Part shown: piece after piece, positions 24,211 through 31,404 of the stretch
How the letters are laid out: every line of letters begins with the position of its first letter
Position numbering within the stretch: the stretch's first letter is position 1
Origin: Treponema sp.
GTDB taxonomy: Bacteria; Spirochaetota; Spirochaetia; Treponematales; Breznakiellaceae
Assembly: GCA_031279555.1 (NCBI GenBank)
Contig: JAITIK010000102.1
Coordinates: forward strand, 1-34,862
DNA: 34,862 nucleotides
Reading direction: 5' to 3'
Notes under the pieces: generated by a model
What the model saw: only the letters and a program-made list of their open reading frames with translations
Databases searched by the model: none
Told to the model about the DNA's origin: nothing
Translations under genes and position numbers: made by a program

Positions 24211-24867
24211 TTAGAAAACCCGCTTGTCCTTGTGTATGCCCGTTATAGAAAAAATCACCCATTCGGCGATGTTGACCGCGTGATCGCTGATGCGCTCGTA
24301 GTATTTCGCTATTTGCAGAAGATCAAAGGCTTGTTCGCCGTTATTCGCGTCCTCATGCACCAAGTCGATCAAGTCTTTCTTCACGGCGGAAAAAAGAGCG
24401 TCCACCACATCGTCGCGGGCGATGACCGCCTGCGCCAGTTCCACATCTTTTTTTACAAACGCATCTATGCTTTCCGTCACCATTTTGCTCGCGGCCTCCG
24501 CCATCTGCGGGATGCGATCCAGCTTGGTGATGTAATCCTGCCTGGAAAGGTCCACACAAATATCGGAAATGTCCGCGGCGTGATCGCCGATGCGCTCCAT
24601 ATCGGTGATCATTTTCAACGCTGTGGAAACCTGCCCCAAATCCCGCGCCACAGGCTGTTGCATAAGGATCAATTTGAGGCACCTGCTCTCAATTTCCCGC
24701 TCAGCCTCATTGATAACCACGTCATTCTCTATAACCGCCCGCGCCTCGTCCGCGTCCTGCAACACCAAGGCTTTCGTAGCCATGGAAATGGCGCGTTCAA
24801 TCAAAGCGCCCATTTCAATCAACATATTGTTCAGTTCCGCAAGCTGCTCGTCAAACCGTCCCCGCAT
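24211..24867 (-). CDS. phoU: Phosphate signalling adaptor PhoU
   Basis: A 218-residue all-helical protein made of two homologous three-helix bundles. Each carries the metal-binding signature: MERIGDHAADISD (about 91-103) and YERISDHAVNIAEW (about 191-204). Length is normal. PhoU links the PstSCAB transporter to PhoR and represses the regulon when phosphate is plentiful. Its ATG overlaps the pstB stop by one base (TAATG), so it is translationally coupled to the transporter genes. Confidence 0.96.
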   Translation of the reverse strand: MRGRFDEQLAELNNMLIEMGALIERAISMATKALVLQDADEARAVIENDVVINEAEREIESRCLKLILMQQPVARDLGQVSTALKMITDMERIGDHAADISDICVDLSRQDYITKLDRIPQMAEAASKMVTESIDAFVKKDVELAQAVIARDDVVDALFSAVKKDLIDLVHEDANNGEQAFDLLQIAKYYERISDHAVNIAEWVIFSITGIHKDKRVF

Positions 24868-25616
24868 TATCCAAACCTCCCCGTAATATAGTCCTCGGTG
24901 CGCTTGTCCGAAGGCATCGCAAACAGCCGTTCGGTGTCGCCATATTCTATGACCTCGCCCAGCAGAAAAAACACCGTGCTGCCGCTGATCCGCGCCGCTT
25001 GCTGCATGTTGTGCGTTACAATAACGATACTGTACTTCTCACGCAATGTCAGCAACAATTCCTCAATTTTTCCAGTGGAAACCGGATCAAGCGCGCTGGT
25101 CGGCTCGTCCAATAAAAGCACCTCCGGGGAAACCGCCAAAGCCCTCGCTATGCACAGACGCTGTTGCTGGCCGCCCGACAGCCCCAGCGCCGATTTTTTC
25201 AGCCTGTCCTTCACTTCATCCCAAATGGCCGCGTCGCGCAATGACTGCTCGACTATATCGTCCAGATCGCGCCGCGACTTCACGCCGTGCGTCCGCGGAC
25301 CAAACGCTATGTTGTCGTAAACGCTCATGGGAAAAGGGTTGGGTTTTTGAAACACCATGCCTACCCGCTTGCGCAGCATACTGACGTCGGGATAGGCGTA
25401 AATATCTTCGCCAAAAAGCCGCGCGCGCCCGGACACGACGCAACCGTCCACAAGATCGTTCATACGGTTGAGCGTTTTGATAAACGTGCTTTTTCCACAT
25501 CCTGAAGGGCCGATAAACGCCGTTATTGTATTGGCTTCAATTTCCATGTTGATTTCTTTGAGCGCGTGAAACGCGCCGTAATGTACATTCAAATCGCTGA
25601 TTTCAAAACAATTCAT
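24867..25616 (-). CDS. pstB: Phosphate ABC transporter ATPase PstB
   Basis: A 249-residue ATPase. Walker A is GPSGCGKST at 36-44. The Pst-specific segment KTLNRMNDL follows. Then a Q-loop in [14 protein letters not shown], signature [15 protein letters not shown], Walker [13 protein letters not shown] and switch His in IVTHNMQQA. The start at 25614-25616 overlaps the pstA stop by 4 nt and matches the usual N-terminus (a longer frame upstream only reads through pstA). It powers high-affinity phosphate import through PstC/PstA. Confidence 0.97.
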   Translation of the reverse strand: MNCFEISDLNVHYGAFHALKEINMEIEANTITAFIGPSGCGKSTFIKTLNRMNDLVDGCVVSGRARLFGEDIYAYPDVSMLRKRVGMVFQKPNPFPMSVYDNIAFGPRTHGVKSRRDLDDIVEQSLRDAAIWDEVKDRLKKSALGLSGGQQQRLCIARALAVSPEVLLLDEPTSALDPVSTGKIEELLLTLREKYSIVIVTHNMQQAARISGSTVFFLLGEVIEYGDTERLFAMPSDKRTEDYITGRFG

Positions 25617-26500
25617 TCTCTCGCTCCGTTTTGTATTCCCACACGCTTTGATATGGCGGCGGAGGCCGCGTTTATCAGAATGACGGCAAGCAGCAACACC
25701 ACCGCCGTCGCGTACCCTTCGCCGGTGTGGAGACCCTCGCTGGACAGGGCGTACATGTGAACCGATAATGTCCTCGCGGACTGCATGGGATTCGCCGGAA
25801 TCTGCGCCACGGTTCCGGCTGTGTAGATCAACGCGGCGGTTTCTCCCACAACGCGCCCTATCGCGAGAATAACGCCGGCGGATATGCCCGGCGCGGCCGC
25901 AGGCAACGCCACCCGAAAGACCATCCTGAGCCGTCCCGCGCCGAGTCCAAACGCACCCTCTCGCCATGTGTCCGGCACAGACCGAAGCGCCTCTTCGGTG
26001 GAACGCAAAATGAGCGGCAGAATCATAACGGAAAGGGTGAACGCGCCCGCGATGACCGAAAACCCCCATCCGAGAAAGGTGACGAAAAACAACAGCCCAA
26101 AGAGTCCATACACAATGGACGGGATTCCCGCCAGCGTTTCCGTGGTTACGCGGATGACGGCGACCGTTTTGCTCCCACGCGGCGCATATTCCGCAAGCCA
26201 GATCGCCGCGAAAATGCCCAGAGGCGCGGCGATTGCCAGCGACAACAGGGTTATGATGACGGTGGAAACAAGCGCCGGCGTCAAGGAGACATTTTCGCTC
26301 GTGTACGTGAGGGAAAACAGTTTCGGCGTGATGTGAGGAACGCCCTTCACCAGTATAAATCCGATGATGTACAGAAGCGCGGCGACAGTCACGCCGGCCG
26401 CCGTCCATGTCGCCAACCCCAACAGCGCTTCTTTTACTTTTTTCACCTTGCGACCTGTGACTGGCGCCCCAGATGATTTCGCTTTTTTTACCTTTTCCAT
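25613..26500 (-). CDS. pstA: Phosphate ABC transporter permease PstA
   Basis: A 295-residue inner-membrane permease with about six membrane segments, the first at about 30-52. The coupling EAA loop is at [31 protein letters not shown] and [15 protein letters not shown] are characteristic of PstA/PstC. A basic N-terminal tail precedes TM1. AAGGAAAAAAG precedes the ATG. It overlaps pstB by 4 nt and follows pstC by 70 nt. Confidence 0.95.
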   Translation of the reverse strand: MEKVKKAKSSGAPVTGRKVKKVKEALLGLATWTAAGVTVAALLYIIGFILVKGVPHITPKLFSLTYTSENVSLTPALVSTVIITLLSLAIAAPLGIFAAIWLAEYAPRGSKTVAVIRVTTETLAGIPSIVYGLFGLLFFVTFLGWGFSVIAGAFTLSVMILPLILRSTEEALRSVPDTWREGAFGLGAGRLRMVFRVALPAAAPGISAGVILAIGRVVGETAALIYTAGTVAQIPANPMQSARTLSVHMYALSSEGLHTGEGYATAVVLLLAVILINAASAAISKRVGIQNGARE

Positions 26501-26570
26501 TCTTTTTTCCTTTGTAACCGTGTCCGGTGATCCAGACGAATCAGTTCTGCCGCGTTCGCGTCTAAAAGTA

Positions 26571-27479
26571 TCAAAAAGACCGTTTTGTCAATGCGGAGAA
26601 ACTCATGTTTATCAGCAGAATGAATACAAACAAGGCTACACCCGTGGCGATCAGCGCCTCACGGTGCAGTTCAGCCGCGTATCCCATCTCAATCACGATG
26701 TTCGCCGTCAATGTGCGCGCCCCTTTCAGCAGGGAAACGGGCATACGCGCCTGATTGCCCGCCACCATGATGACCGCCATCGTTTCGCCGACCGCACGTC
26801 CAACGCTCAACACCGCGGCCGCAAGTATGCCGGATTTTGCGGCGGGCAACTCAACGGCGAAGACCGCGCGGTAATGTCCGGCTCCCAGCGCTAAAGCCCC
26901 CTCGTAGTACTGCGGCGGCACGGCGCGGATCGCGCTTTCAGATATGACGATAACGGTCGGGAGGATCATAATGCCAAGTAGGATGCACGCGGATAAAATG
27001 CTGTTTCCCGCAAGCGGGACAATCGCAGTCATGCCGAAAAACCCATACACCACCGAAGGGACGCCCGCCAGCAAATCCACGGCGGGCTTTACGGCGCGGT
27101 AGAGCTTTTGAGGGCAGACCCGCGCCAAAAATACGGCGGTCAGAATGCCGGTGGGAACGCCGATGAAGATGGCGCCTGCGGTGACATACAAGCTGCCGGC
27201 GATCATCGGCAATATGCCGAAAGACGGGGGTACGTCTGAGGGCGACCATTCTTTGCCAAGCAGAAACGCCGCCGCGCCGATCTTCCCGATTGCGGGAAGA
27301 CCGTTCGCCAGCAAGAAAAAACAGATCAACGCAAGCGCGAGTATGGACGCCGCGGCTGAAAGAAAAAACACCACGCTCATAAGCTTCTCTTGCACCAGTT
27401 TTTTCATTTGACCCGCAGACATCGCGGCGGACGCCGCCTCCATTATGCCGTTGAGCCGTTTCTCTTGCTCAATGTTCAT
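26571..27479 (-). CDS. pstC: Phosphate ABC transporter permease PstC
   Basis: A 302-residue permease with about six membrane segments and an N-terminal cytoplasmic stretch of about 35 residues. Family blocks: PSFGILPMIAGSLYVT, GVPSVVYGFFGM, the coupling loop AVPPQYYEGALALGAG, and GRAVGETMAVIMVAG. The ATG at 27477-27479 is chosen because it forms an ATGA overlap with the pstS stop and has AGGTGA just upstream; a GTG six codons earlier is the alternative. It pairs with PstA to form the channel. Confidence 0.94.
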   Translation of the reverse strand: MNIEQEKRLNGIMEAASAAMSAGQMKKLVQEKLMSVVFFLSAAASILALALICFFLLANGLPAIGKIGAAAFLLGKEWSPSDVPPSFGILPMIAGSLYVTAGAIFIGVPTGILTAVFLARVCPQKLYRAVKPAVDLLAGVPSVVYGFFGMTAIVPLAGNSILSACILLGIMILPTVIVISESAIRAVPPQYYEGALALGAGHYRAVFAVELPAAKSGILAAAVLSVGRAVGETMAVIMVAGNQARMPVSLLKGARTLTANIVIEMGYAAELHREALIATGVALFVFILLINMSFSALTKRSF

Positions 27480-28375
27480 TTGATCACCTGACTCCACCGC
27501 GTTGTTTCTCCGGTAAAGACCGCTTTTATTTCATCTTTCGTTAAGTTCGCCGCCGGGTTATTCTTGTTCACAATAACCGCAATGCCGTCAATGGCGATCT
27601 TCACTGGCGTAAGATGCGCCAGTTCGCTGTCTTTCAAGTCGCGGCTCGACATGCCGATGTCACAGGCGCCATCCAGAGCCGCGGTCATGCCCGCGGACGA
27701 ATCGCTCATCTGTATTTCAATGACAGCGGACGGGTTCAGCGCGTTATAGGCTTCTTTCAATTTTTCCATGACCGGCGTCACCGAAGACGATCCCGCGATG
27801 ACAATTTTGCCTGCGGGCTTGCTCCCCGCATAAGGAACGGCGGCGGCGTTCACCGGAATATAGCTCTTTGCGATGACGGACTGCCCTTCCGCCGAAAGGA
27901 TAAAGCCGATGAAATCCTTTGTCAAAGCGGATTCAGCGGCTTCGCCCTTTGTAGCGATGTAAAACGGCCGTGAAACCGTATATGAGCCGTTTTTCACGTT
28001 CGCAGTGGTCGCGGCGACTCCGTTTACTGCCACAGCCTTGACCGTCTCGTTCAGCGAGCCAAGAGAAATATATCCGATGGCATATACGTCCCCGGCGATG
28101 TTCATCATCATCACATCGGTTTGTTTGGCGATGACCGCTTCTTTTGTGGTCGTGTCCCTGCGGCTGCCGTCCGCGCCCCTAACCTCAATGCCGAACAGTT
28201 CGATAAACGCCCCGCGCGTTCCAGAGCCATCCTCGCGGGACACCACGTTGACGCTCTTTTGCGGATCAAAACTCGTCGTATCCTTGTCTCCGTTGGCAAA
28301 CGCCATTCCTGTCGTTGACAGCGAAATAATGAACGCCGCCGCTAACACTTTCTTCATGTTCCATATCTTTTTCAT
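27476..28375 (-). CDS. pstS: Phosphate-binding protein PstS, circularly permuted
   Basis: A 299-residue secreted binding protein. A signal peptide ends near Ala27 (TTGMAFA). No lipobox is present, so it is probably periplasmic and soluble. Both phosphate-binding elements are present but in swapped order. SREDGSGTRGAF, normally in the second half, is at 46-57, followed by AIGYISLGSLNETVKA and the SAEGQSVI block. GSSSVTPVMEKL, normally at the N-terminus, is at 195-206, followed by DIGMSSRDLK (239-248), IDGIAVIVNK and FTGETTRWSQV at the very end. No half is missing or duplicated. I recall this permuted order in some clostridial proteins, so it is probably inherited. GGAGG precedes the ATG. First gene of the pst operon. 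Confidence 0.93.
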   Translation of the reverse strand: MKKIWNMKKVLAAAFIISLSTTGMAFANGDKDTTSFDPQKSVNVVSREDGSGTRGAFIELFGIEVRGADGSRRDTTTKEAVIAKQTDVMMMNIAGDVYAIGYISLGSLNETVKAVAVNGVAATTANVKNGSYTVSRPFYIATKGEAAESALTKDFIGFILSAEGQSVIAKSYIPVNAAAVPYAGSKPAGKIVIAGSSSVTPVMEKLKEAYNALNPSAVIEIQMSDSSAGMTAALDGACDIGMSSRDLKDSELAHLTPVKIAIDGIAVIVNKNNPAANLTKDEIKAVFTGETTRWSQVIK

Positions 28376-28400
28376 ACCAATCCTCCATAATTAGATGCTG

Positions 28401-28487
28401 TTCCAAAACGTCTTGAGGGGAACGCCTAATGGCGCCGTCCGCCGGATGCGCCTGACAGACGCGCCCACTGGCGGACAAGTCTTGGAA
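28401..28487. repeat. Nested hairpin in the pstS leader
   Basis: Outer arms TTCCAAAACGTCTTG (28401-28415) and CAAGTCTTGGAA (28476-28487) pair imperfectly. Inner arms GTCCGCC (28437-28443) and GGCGGAC (28470-28476) pair perfectly. The element lies between the presumed pst promoter and the pstS ribosome-binding site, so it would be transcribed in the leader and could influence expression. Its outer arm contains TGCTGTTCCAAAA, close to the core of the hairpin at 839-887. Confidence 0.5.
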
Positions 28488-28528
28488 TTGGCTTTGATGA
28501 TAATCGCCCATTGTGTAATGTATATGAT

Positions 28529-28550
28529 ATGTAAGTAAAAAACACGTAAA
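28529..28550 (-). promoter_or_regulatory. Candidate PhoB/PhoP box upstream of pstS
   Basis: On the minus strand two 11-bp direct repeats abut: TTTACGTGTTT and TTTACTTACAT. The 11-bp period is that of PhoB and PhoP operators. A TATCAT-like hexamer follows immediately at 28529-28524, closer than usual for PhoB promoters, so the assignment is tentative. Confidence 0.3.
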
Positions 28551-28627
28551 TTTCTCCCTTGCGATTCGCGCCGCGTACGAGCCGCTTGGCCTCTCGCAAA
28601 GAAAAAACAAAACTGCCCTCAACCCCC

Positions 28628-28656
28628 TTGCAAAAAAGAACGATACAATGTATAGT
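28628..28656 (+). promoter_or_regulatory. nrd operon promoter
   Basis: TTGCAA at 28628-28633 and TATAGT at 28651-28656 with a 17-nt spacer. The predicted start near 28663 lies upstream of the NrdR and DnaA sites, which would then be in the transcribed leader of about 110 nt. Confidence 0.6.
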
Positions 28657-28685
28657 AGTGTTGTTGCTGAATTCAGCCTTAAATA

Positions 28686-28701
28686 ACACTATATATTGTG
28701 T
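28686..28701. promoter_or_regulatory. NrdR box
   Basis: ACACTATATATTGTGT agrees with the NrdR operator consensus (ACACWATATATWGTGT) at every defined position. It lies 87 nt before nrdR, so the operon is probably autoregulated. The second box usually found about 31 bp away is not clear; a weak match overlaps the -10 region. Confidence 0.85.
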
Positions 28702-28738
28702 ATATGGTGTGTATAACTGTGTATAACGCTGTGGATAA
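28697..28738 (-). promoter_or_regulatory. Cluster of DnaA-box 9-mers in the nrd leader
   Basis: On the minus strand the consensus TTATNCACA occurs as TTATACACA at 28708-28716, TTATACACA at 28718-28726 and TTATCCACA (perfect E. coli-type box) at 28730-28738. A one-mismatch copy is at 28697-28705 overlapping the NrdR box. All share one orientation and start 10-12 bp apart, so they face the same side of the helix. Confidence 0.6.
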
Positions 28739-28772
28739 GTTATCTAGGTATTTGTATGACAAGGAATTTTAT

Positions 28773-29237
28773 ATGCGGTGTCCGAATTGCGGCAGTATAG
28801 ATGACAAGGTGCTTGACTCAAGGACGCTTGCGGCGGGAGACGCAATCCGCAGACGGAGAGAATGTCTGAGTTGCGGATTCAGGTTTACAAGTTACGAGCG
28901 CATTGAGATAAAACCTTTTATGGTGATCAAAAAGAATGGGCGCCGGGAGCCTTTCGACCGGAATAAGATTGAACGCGGGATACAGCGGGCTTTGGAGAAG
29001 CGCCCCGTGTCCCAGATGAGCATCGAAAACTTGGTCAATGAGGTCGAAGACGCTTCGGCCATGCTGGGAAAAGTAACTCGTGAGATACCCGCAAGCGCCA
29101 TAGGAAATTTGGCGCTTGAAAAGCTGGCGGAACTTGACAAGGTCGCGTACATCCGCTTCGCGTCGGTATACCGGCATTTTGAGAGCATAGATGAATTTAT
29201 TGCAGAGGTAAGAAACTGGGAGGAAAATCATGATTAA
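28773..29237 (+). CDS. nrdR: Ribonucleotide reductase repressor NrdR
   Basis: A 154-residue repressor. The N-terminal zinc ribbon is MRCPNCGS with Cys3 and Cys6, and CLSCGFRFTSYE with Cys31 and Cys34, followed by an ATP-cone domain (KKNGRREPFDRNKIERGI, through YIRFASVYRHF) that senses ATP/dATP. Length is normal. An upstream in-frame ATG would add 25 residues covering the DnaA-box region; ATG 28773 is preferred because zinc-ribbon proteins of this family begin here and AAGGA precedes it. It overlaps nrdD by 8 nt. The NrdR box upstream suggests it represses this operon when dATP is high. Confidence 0.97.
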   Translation: MRCPNCGSIDDKVLDSRTLAAGDAIRRRRECLSCGFRFTSYERIEIKPFMVIKKNGRREPFDRNKIERGIQRALEKRPVSQMSIENLVNEVEDASAMLGKVTREIPASAIGNLALEKLAELDKVAYIRFASVYRHFESIDEFIAEVRNWEENHD

Positions 29238-31293
29238 GTACGTAGTAAAACGATCGGGCGGTGTGGAGGCGTATGACCGAGGGAAGATATACAACGCCAT
29301 CAACAAGGCGTTCTGCGCCGTCCGAGGGAATCTCGCGGAGAATGCCGCGGACAGAATAGACGCCATTGCCAGCCGTGTGGAAGAGATGATCGCGGATATG
29401 ATGGCGATGCGGCATCCGCATTCTATTCCCGCGATTGAGGAAATTCAGGATTTGGTGGAGAACGCGCTCGTCGAAGCCAAGGAGACGGCGGTCGCCAAGG
29501 CGTACATCCTGTATCGCGCAAGACACGAAGCGATGCGGGACGCGAAAAAGCTCATGCTGGACATTGATTCCACTATGGACGGGTATTTGAGGCAGGAAGA
29601 TTGGCGCGTCAATGAGAACGCCAATGTGAACTATTCGCTGGGCGGACTCATTCTCCATAATTCCGGCAGCATCACCGCCAATTACTGGCTCAAGAACATC
29701 TACACCCCGAAAATCGCGGACGCCCACCGGAACGCGGATTTCCATATCCACGATCTGTCCATGTTTTCAGGCTATTGCGCGGGCTGGTCGTTGCGGCAGC
29801 TCATCGCCGAAGGATTGGGCGGCGTTACGGACAAGATCACGTCCTATCCCGCGAAACACCTTTCAACGCTCATGCAGCAGGCGGTGAATTTCCTCGGTTG
29901 CCTCCAGAACGAATGGGCGGGCGCTCAAGCCTTCAGTTCATTTGACACCTACATCGCCCCGTTTGTACATGCGGACGATCTTTCGGACAAAGAGGTGAAG
30001 CAGTGCCTCCAGAGCTTCGTATTCGGCGTAAACACGCCCAGCCGCTGGGGGTCCCAGGCGCCCTTCACCAACATCACGCTTGACTGGACATGCCCGGCCG
30101 ACCTCAAAGACAAGAAAGCCGTTATAGGCGGCAAGGAGGTGGACTTCACCTACGGAGACTGCAAGCCGGAAATGGACAGGGTGAACAGACTCTTCATAGA
30201 ATTGATGATTGAAGGAGACGCGGAAGGACGCGGGTTCCAGTACCCCATTCCCACCTACAACATCACCGAAGATTTTGATTGGGACAGCGACAACGCCAGG
30301 CTGCTCTTTGAGATGACCGCGCGGTACGGCACCCCGTATTTCCAGAACTTCGTCAATTCAGATCTGAATCCGGGCGACGTGCGGAGCATGTGTTGCCGCC
30401 TCCAGTTGGACAAGCGCGAACTTCGCAAACGCGGCGGCGGACTGTTCGGCTCAGACGAGCTTACCGGCTCCATTGGCGTTGTCACCATCAACCTTCCCCG
30501 GATTGGGTATCTCGCCCAAACCGAGCAAGATTTTTTCAAGAAACTTGAATATCTCATGGAGCTTGCCAAGGAAAGCCTCTTGATCAAGCGGAAAGCAGTC
30601 AATCGGCTTTTGCAATCCGGCCTTTTCCCGTATACAAAACGGTACCTGCGCACTTTGGACAACCACTTCAACACCATTGGGCTGGTCGGCATGAACGAGT
30701 GCCTGCAAAATTTTCTGGGCAGAAATGTAACCATCGACACCGAAAAAGGGCAGGCGTTCGCCAAAAAGACGCTGGCGTTCATGCGGGGCAAACTCGCCGA
30801 TTATCAGGAAGAAACCGGAGAACTCTTCAACCTTGAGGCGTCGCCCGCGGAATCGACATCATACCGTTTGGCGAAACACGACAAGGAACGCTATCCCAAG
30901 ATCATCACGGCGGGCGCCGGTGAGCCGTATTATACGAATTCGACCCAATTGCCAGTCGGATTGACCCATGATGTTTTCGACGCCCTTGATTTGCAGGAGC
31001 CACTTCAGACTACCTACACGGGCGGCACCGTGTTTCACGCCTTTTTGGGAGAAGCTATTGACGACTGGAAAACTTGCCGCGACTTGGTGCGAACCATAGC
31101 CAATAACTACCGCATCCCGTACTTCACCATTTCACCCACCTTTTCGGTGTGCCAAAAGCACGGCTACCTCAAAGGGGAGCATTTCACCTGCCCTAAGTGC
31201 AAAGAGGAACAAGAATCCGCGATAAAATCGCGGATAGCCGAACTGGAAGAAGAGCGGGAATCCGTTCTAGCGGCTATGGCGCGCGCTGTGTAA
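29230..31293 (+). CDS. nrdD: Anaerobic (class III) ribonucleotide reductase, catalytic part, lacking the glycyl-radical segment
   Basis: A 687-residue protein that should reduce ribonucleoside triphosphates to dNTPs. An N-terminal ATP-cone (about 2-95, starting MIKYVVKRSGGVEAYDRGKI) is followed by the ten-stranded catalytic barrel: NYSLGGLILHNSGSI, FHIHDLSMFSGYCAGW, Cys224 in NFLGCLQNEW, thiyl-site Cys388/Cys389 in VRSMCCRLQLD, and GLVGMNECLQNFLG. The C-terminal zinc site is C-x-x-H (641-644) and C-x-x-C (654-657). In the usual protein the glycyl-radical loop (VYSR..GYYRPV) follows within about 10 residues. Here the sequence instead runs into a charged helix of 30 residues (658-687) and stops. 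The missing loop is in the next gene. GGAGG precedes the start. The activase NrdG is not in the window. Confidence 0.95.
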   Translation: MIKYVVKRSGGVEAYDRGKIYNAINKAFCAVRGNLAENAADRIDAIASRVEEMIADMMAMRHPHSIPAIEEIQDLVENALVEAKETAVAKAYILYRARHEAMRDAKKLMLDIDSTMDGYLRQEDWRVNENANVNYSLGGLILHNSGSITANYWLKNIYTPKIADAHRNADFHIHDLSMFSGYCAGWSLRQLIAEGLGGVTDKITSYPAKHLSTLMQQAVNFLGCLQNEWAGAQAFSSFDTYIAPFVHADDLSDKEVKQCLQSFVFGVNTPSRWGSQAPFTNITLDWTCPADLKDKKAVIGGKEVDFTYGDCKPEMDRVNRLFIELMIEGDAEGRGFQYPIPTYNITEDFDWDSDNARLLFEMTARYGTPYFQNFVNSDLNPGDVRSMCCRLQLDKRELRKRGGGLFGSDELTGSIGVVTINLPRIGYLAQTEQDFFKKLEYLMELAKESLLIKRKAVNRLLQSGLFPYTKRYLRTLDNHFNTIGLVGMNECLQNFLGRNVTIDTEKGQAFAKKTLAFMRGKLADYQEETGELFNLEASPAESTSYRLAKHDKERYPKIITAGAGEPYYTNSTQLPVGLTHDVFDALDLQEPLQTTYTGGTVFHAFLGEAIDDWKTCRDLVRTIANNYRIPYFTISPTFSVCQKHGYLKGEHFTCPKCKEEQESAIKSRIAELEEERESVLAAMARAV

Positions 31294-31306
31294 GGGGTTG
31301 GAGCGC

Positions 31307-31355
31307 GTTGTCAATGAATGCGTAGCATCGTACGATGTGTAGCGGCAGTGACAAC
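31307..31355. other. Structured spacer between nrdD and the glycyl-radical gene
   Basis: GTTGTCA (31307-31313) pairs with TGACAAC (31349-31355), enclosing the 12-bp palindrome CATCGTACGATG (31326-31337). No U-tract follows, so it is more likely a processing or stability element than a terminator. It lies in the 111-nt gap between the two reductase genes. Confidence 0.5.
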
Positions 31356-31404
31356 GGCCTCTAATCTATTTCTCATCTTATATTTATTTAGGAGGTAAAT
31401 AACA

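Noticed and set aside
24867-26408. PstB as a 513-residue fusion with an N-terminal extension
   Set aside because: The extension is pstA read in another frame; the true start at 25616 gives the normal PstB length and a 4-nt overlap.
28697-28738. Chromosomal origin of replication
   Set aside because: The DnaA-type 9-mers are few, no dnaA, dnaN or gidA neighbours are present, and the sites sit in a transcribed leader; a regulatory role is simpler.
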